Origin: Mucilaginibacter phenanthrenivorans
GTDB lineage: Bacteria; Bacteroidota; Bacteroidia; Sphingobacteriales; Sphingobacteriaceae
Reading direction: 5' to 3'
Length of the DNA stretch: 64,000 nucleotides
NCBI RefSeq assembly: GCF_024721155.1
Contig: NZ_JAHVAP010000001.1
Location: 744,001-808,000 of the forward strand
Below, one piece after another: positions 61,198 through 64,000 of this stretch. The notes under the pieces were generated by a model. The model saw only the letters and a list, made by a program, of their open reading frames with translations, had not been told where the DNA came from and ran no database searches. Both the position numbers and the translations under genes were made by a program. Positions within the stretch are counted from its first letter, which is position 1. Each line of letters opens with the position of its first letter.

Positions 61198-62574
61198 ATG
61201 TCGTACCACTTCACCATACGCAATAAGGTTTACAGGTTTAAAGATCTGAAAACATTGCTCGCAAAAGCGTCCCCGTATCGAACTGGTGATGTGCTGGCCG
61301 GGGTTTGCGCTGAGAGTTATGAGGAACGGGTAGCAGCCCAAATTGCTTTGGCCGATGTACCGTTAAAAACGTTTCTAAACGAAGCTATTATTCCATATGA
61401 GCAGGATGAGATAACAAGATTAATAATTGATAGCCACGATATTGGATCTTTTAGTTTGATCAGCCATTTAACGGTGGGCGAATTCAGGGACTGGCTGCTG
61501 AAAAATGAAACAGATGCCGATGTATTACGATCAGTTGAAAACGCGATAACCCCTGAAATGGCAGCAGCTGTGTCCAAACTTATGCGTAACCAGGATTTGA
61601 TCGCGGTAGCAAGAAAATGTGAAGTTGTTACCAAATTTCGGGACACTATTGGTTTAAGGGGGCATTTTTCTACACGCCTGCAGCCAAATCACCCTACAGA
61701 CGATCCAAGGGGCGTAGCAGCAAGTATTATTGACGGGCTGTTATATGGCAGCGGCGATGCCTGTATTGGCATTAACCCGGCGACAGATAGCCCGGCTGTA
61801 GTTTTAAATTTGCTTAACCTGATCGATAACTTACGCCAGCAGTTTGAAATTCCAACCCAGTCCTGTGTATTGAGCCATATAACTACAACAATAGAGTTGA
61901 TTAATAGAGGAGCTCCCGTCGATCTTTGTTTTCAATCCATCGGTGGAACTGAAAAGACCAACAGCAGCTTTGGCATCAACCTGGCTTTAATTGAGGAAGC
62001 TTACCAGGCTACATTGTCACTTAACCGCGGAACGGTAGGACAAAACGTAATGTACTTTGAAACAGGGCAGGGCAGCGAACTTTCTGCAAATGCACATCAT
62101 GGAGTTGACCAGCAAACCTGCGAGGCGCGTGCCTATGCGATTGCCAGGAAATATAAACCTTTGTTGGTCAATACTGTTGTGGGCTTTATTGGGCCAGAAT
62201 ATTTATACGATGGCAAACAAATTATTCGTGCCGCGCTCGAAGACCACTTCTGTGGCAAGCTGCTGGGCTTGCCTATGGGTGTGGATGTTTGCTATACCAA
62301 TCATGCCGAGGCCGACCAGGATGATATGGATAACCTGCTCACTTTGTTAGGTGTAGCCGGCTGTAATTTCATAATGGGGATCCCCGGATCGGACGATATT
62401 ATGCTCAACTACCAATCAACGTCATTCCACGATGCATTGTACCTGAGGAAAAGCTTAGGTTTGAGGCATGCACCTGAATTTGAACAATGGCTGATAAAAC
62501 AAGGATTTACTGACGTTTCTGGCGACTTACTGCCCGTTAATCCATCTCATAAAATGCTATCGGGAATTATATGA
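61198..62574 (+). CDS. eutB: Ethanolamine ammonia-lyase, large subunit
   Basis: A 458-residue TIM-barrel subunit of the adenosylcobalamin-dependent enzyme that splits ethanolamine into acetaldehyde and ammonia. Diagnostic pieces are R-T-G-D-V-L-A-G near residue 26, F-S-T-R-L-Q-P-N-H-P near 160, L-Y-G-S-G-D-A-C-I-G-I-N-P near 181, E-T-G-Q-G-S-E-L-S near 286, and F-I-M-G-I-P-G-S-D-D near 400. The length matches the family. Its last four bases overlap the eutC start (ATGA). The products would enter central metabolism through an aldehyde dehydrogenase not found in this window. Confidence 0.97.
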   Translation: MSYHFTIRNKVYRFKDLKTLLAKASPYRTGDVLAGVCAESYEERVAAQIALADVPLKTFLNEAIIPYEQDEITRLIIDSHDIGSFSLISHLTVGEFRDWLLKNETDADVLRSVENAITPEMAAAVSKLMRNQDLIAVARKCEVVTKFRDTIGLRGHFSTRLQPNHPTDDPRGVAASIIDGLLYGSGDACIGINPATDSPAVVLNLLNLIDNLRQQFEIPTQSCVLSHITTTIELINRGAPVDLCFQSIGGTEKTNSSFGINLALIEEAYQATLSLNRGTVGQNVMYFETGQGSELSANAHHGVDQQTCEARAYAIARKYKPLLVNTVVGFIGPEYLYDGKQIIRAALEDHFCGKLLGLPMGVDVCYTNHAEADQDDMDNLLTLLGVAGCNFIMGIPGSDDIMLNYQSTSFHDALYLRKSLGLRHAPEFEQWLIKQGFTDVSGDLLPVNPSHKMLSGII

Positions 62575-63320
62575 GTGATCACTTAGAAAAAAATGACCCC
62601 TTAGCCCCCTTGCGGGAGTTTACCGCCGCCCGGATAGCAATCGGCAGGGTAGGGAACAGTATTCCTCTCAAGCAATCGATGGAATTTAACCTGGCACATG
62701 CACATGCCAGGGACGCTGTATATTCAACATTGGATCTCGACGGACTGACAGAAAAGATTAAAATCTTTGATTTACCCATTTTGCACCTGCACAGCCAGGC
62801 AAGCACGCGGCATAAATACCTTAAACGGCCTGATCTTGGCCGCCTGTTGAGCGAAGATTCACATAACCAGTTACATGATTCTATAGTTTGCCCCGATATA
62901 TGTATAATTATAGCTGACGGTCTTTCAGCAGCTGCTGTTAATGAAAATACCTTTGGATTGCTGAAAATATTAATTCCAATGTTAAGTACCGCCAAGTTAA
63001 CTATTGCGCCACTTTGCCTTGTTGAACAGGGCAGGGTCGCCATAGGCGACGATATTGCCGGTGGTTTAAAAGCCAAACTCTCAATTATACTGATCGGTGA
63101 AAGGCCGGGTTTAAGTTCAGCCGACAGCATGGGCGCTTATCTCACTTTCAACCCCAGCCCGGGCTTAACCGACGAATCGCGCAATTGTATTTCAAATATC
63201 CGTAAGGGTGGATTGAGCTACAGGAATGCGGCCAATAAAATATTCTATCTCGTTAATGAGGCTATAAAACGAAAATTGTCAGGTGTTGCCCTTAAGGATA
63301 ATGCCGGTTTGTTAACATAA
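62571..63320 (+). CDS. eutC: Ethanolamine ammonia-lyase, small subunit
   Basis: A 249-residue subunit that binds adenosylcobalamin with EutB. Seen are F-T-A-A-R-I-A-I-G-R-V-G near residue 18, L-A-H-A-H-A-R-D-A-V near 42, C-I-I-I-A-D-G-L-S-A near 112, and the cobalamin-region string L-I-G-E-R-P-G-L-S-S-A-D-S near 175, followed by R-N-C-I-S-N-I. It is shorter than the ~295-residue E. coli protein, as in many non-enteric versions. It starts four bases inside eutB. No reactivating factor gene (eutA) follows. Confidence 0.97.
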   Translation: MSDHLEKNDPLAPLREFTAARIAIGRVGNSIPLKQSMEFNLAHAHARDAVYSTLDLDGLTEKIKIFDLPILHLHSQASTRHKYLKRPDLGRLLSEDSHNQLHDSIVCPDICIIIADGLSAAAVNENTFGLLKILIPMLSTAKLTIAPLCLVEQGRVAIGDDIAGGLKAKLSIILIGERPGLSSADSMGAYLTFNPSPGLTDESRNCISNIRKGGLSYRNAANKIFYLVNEAIKRKLSGVALKDNAGLLT

Positions 63321-63338
63321 GAAATTTTATTGTACTGA

Positions 63339-63391
63339 AGAATTTTCAAGTAACAGCTAGTTTTGCCATTTTGTCTCATCGTGAAAATTCT
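63339..63391 (+). terminator. Possible hairpin after eutC
   Basis: AGAATTTTCA (63339-63348) pairs exactly with TGAAAATTCT (63382-63391) across a 33-base loop, starting 19 bases after eutC. There is no T run behind it, so a terminator role is weak. Confidence 0.3.
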
Positions 63392-63538
63392 AGTTAAATG
63401 AGTTCGTTTTTGTAATTGTTTAGTAATACTTAAAATCGTATCTTAGGCAAACAGGTTGACTGTTAATTCATTATCCATATTCCTTGTCACATCAAAATAG
63501 AGCACCCTTTTTAAAAACATCTTCACAAACCTTAAAAC

Positions 63539-64000
63539 ATGAAAATTAATCTCAAAAAAACAGCCCTTTTGTTAACCGGTATACTGACGTGCGGAAAGTT
63601 ATTTGCCCAGGTGCCGGATACAACGCAAACTTCTGCAGATTATGTAAAACCATTTGCAAAGGATAACAGCTATCGCACCTGGTCAATTGGTTTTAGTGGG
63701 GGCGTTTTATCAAGTTACACCATATTGGGTTCAAACAAACATCTTGATTTTACTTCGCCAAATGCACAACTCGGGTACGGTGGCTATATAAAAAAACAAA
63801 TAACGCCTGCATTTGGTATAGAGGGCGATCTGTTGGCCGGTAAACTGACGAGCGATAACAGCCAACCTGACGCAGTGGGTAAAACCTACGATAGCTTTAG
63901 CACAAAACTGCGTTACGCATTAAGTTTAGGTGCTAACGTCACTGTCGGCAACATTAGCTGGCATGATAATGCGGGCGCTATTCAACCATACGTAACTGCG
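63539..64000 (+). CDS. Outer-membrane beta-barrel protein, N-terminal part (OmpA-like, 3' end outside window)
   Basis: The gene starts at ATG 63539 and is open to the end of the window (154 codons). A signal peptide (K-T-A-L-L-L-T-G-I-L ... L-F-A-Q) is followed by amphipathic strands with glycine-rich turns (W-S-I-G-F-S-G-G-V, G-Y-G-G-Y-I-K-K-Q-I, F-G-I-E-G-D-L-L-A-G-K), as in the N-terminal barrel of Bacteroidetes OmpA-family proteins. Whether it carries a peptidoglycan-binding OmpA domain depends on the missing part. It is separated from eutC by 218 bases and is unlikely to share its transcript. Confidence 0.75.
   Translation, partial: MKINLKKTALLLTGILTCGKLFAQVPDTTQTSADYVKPFAKDNSYRTWSIGFSGGVLSSYTILGSNKHLDFTSPNAQLGYGGYIKKQITPAFGIEGDLLAGKLTSDNSQPDAVGKTYDSFSTKLRYALSLGANVTVGNISWHDNAGAIQPYVTA

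Noticed and set aside
62579..63130. 183-codon minus-strand frame inside eutC
   Set aside because: eutC is certain on the plus strand, and the antisense frame has no recognisable content.
1..64000. tRNA, rRNA, CRISPR or insertion sequence
   Set aside because: All longer gaps were read on both strands; no tRNA-like cloverleaf, spaced direct-repeat array or transposase frame was found.

Overview
The window looks like a chromosomal segment of a Bacteroidetes bacterium, most likely family Sphingobacteriaceae (Mucilaginibacter or Pedobacter-like). The signs are two sigma/FecR/SusC/SusD cassettes, a type IX secretion (T9SS) type B sorting domain, a small histone H1-like protein, TAnnTTTG promoter elements, scarce Shine-Dalgarno sequences, and several imperfect palindromes of the kind seen dispersed in these genomes. 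I assigned no species. I see no tRNA, rRNA, CRISPR array, phage or intact insertion sequence.

Layout. 1-2436: the end of an amidohydrolase gene, an exported RraA-like protein and a bile-acid/sodium-symporter-family transporter. 2570-9317: first ECF sigma / FecR anti-sigma / STN-SusC / SusD cassette, closed by a strong terminator. 9478-14434: a mixed accessory stretch with two unrecognised small proteins (the first unusually G+C-rich), a frameshifted secreted esterase, a cold-shock protein, a scrap of a histidine kinase, a methyltransferase coupled to an orphan primase-type zinc finger, and a flavin monooxygenase. 14649-22590: a secreted unknown and the second sigma/FecR/SusC/SusD cassette. 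22658-33895: a DUF218 protein, histone H1-like protein, a giant repeat-rich T9SS cargo protein, a GH30 glycosidase, a PEP mutase-like enzyme and YitT. 33965-38508: small-molecule and stress-type proteins (VOC, SRPBCC, DinB, DoxX) and a MATE pump.

38555-45368 is a sugar-acid and glycoside region: exported YhcH-like protein, KduI, an SDR dehydrogenase, a serine hydrolase, a Tat-exported Gfo/Idh/MocA oxidoreductase and a tandem DUF1080 protein. 45473-47801 encodes cytochrome bd (cydAB). 48773-52410 holds a lipoprotein of the PAP2/vanadium-haloperoxidase fold between two outer-membrane barrel genes. 52498-57887 holds RidA, a D-serine dehydratase/D-threonine aldolase-type enzyme, an M19 dipeptidase and a GH63-like glycosidase. 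57890-59575 carries a secreted endonuclease and two tandem paralogous unknowns. 59781-63320 is a minimal ethanolamine module (permease, EutB, EutC) without microcompartment genes. The window ends inside an outer-membrane barrel gene.

Biologically this is a scavenger's toolkit: TonB-dependent uptake under sigma/anti-sigma control, and oxidation and cleavage of uronates, glycosides, D-amino acids and ethanolamine. The best candidates for undescribed systems are the barrel/PAP2/barrel operon, the RidA/D-serine dehydratase-like/dipeptidase run, the paralogous pair at 58929-59575, and the zinc-finger/methyltransferase pair at 12102-12928. All functions are read from sequence by eye; no database search was run.
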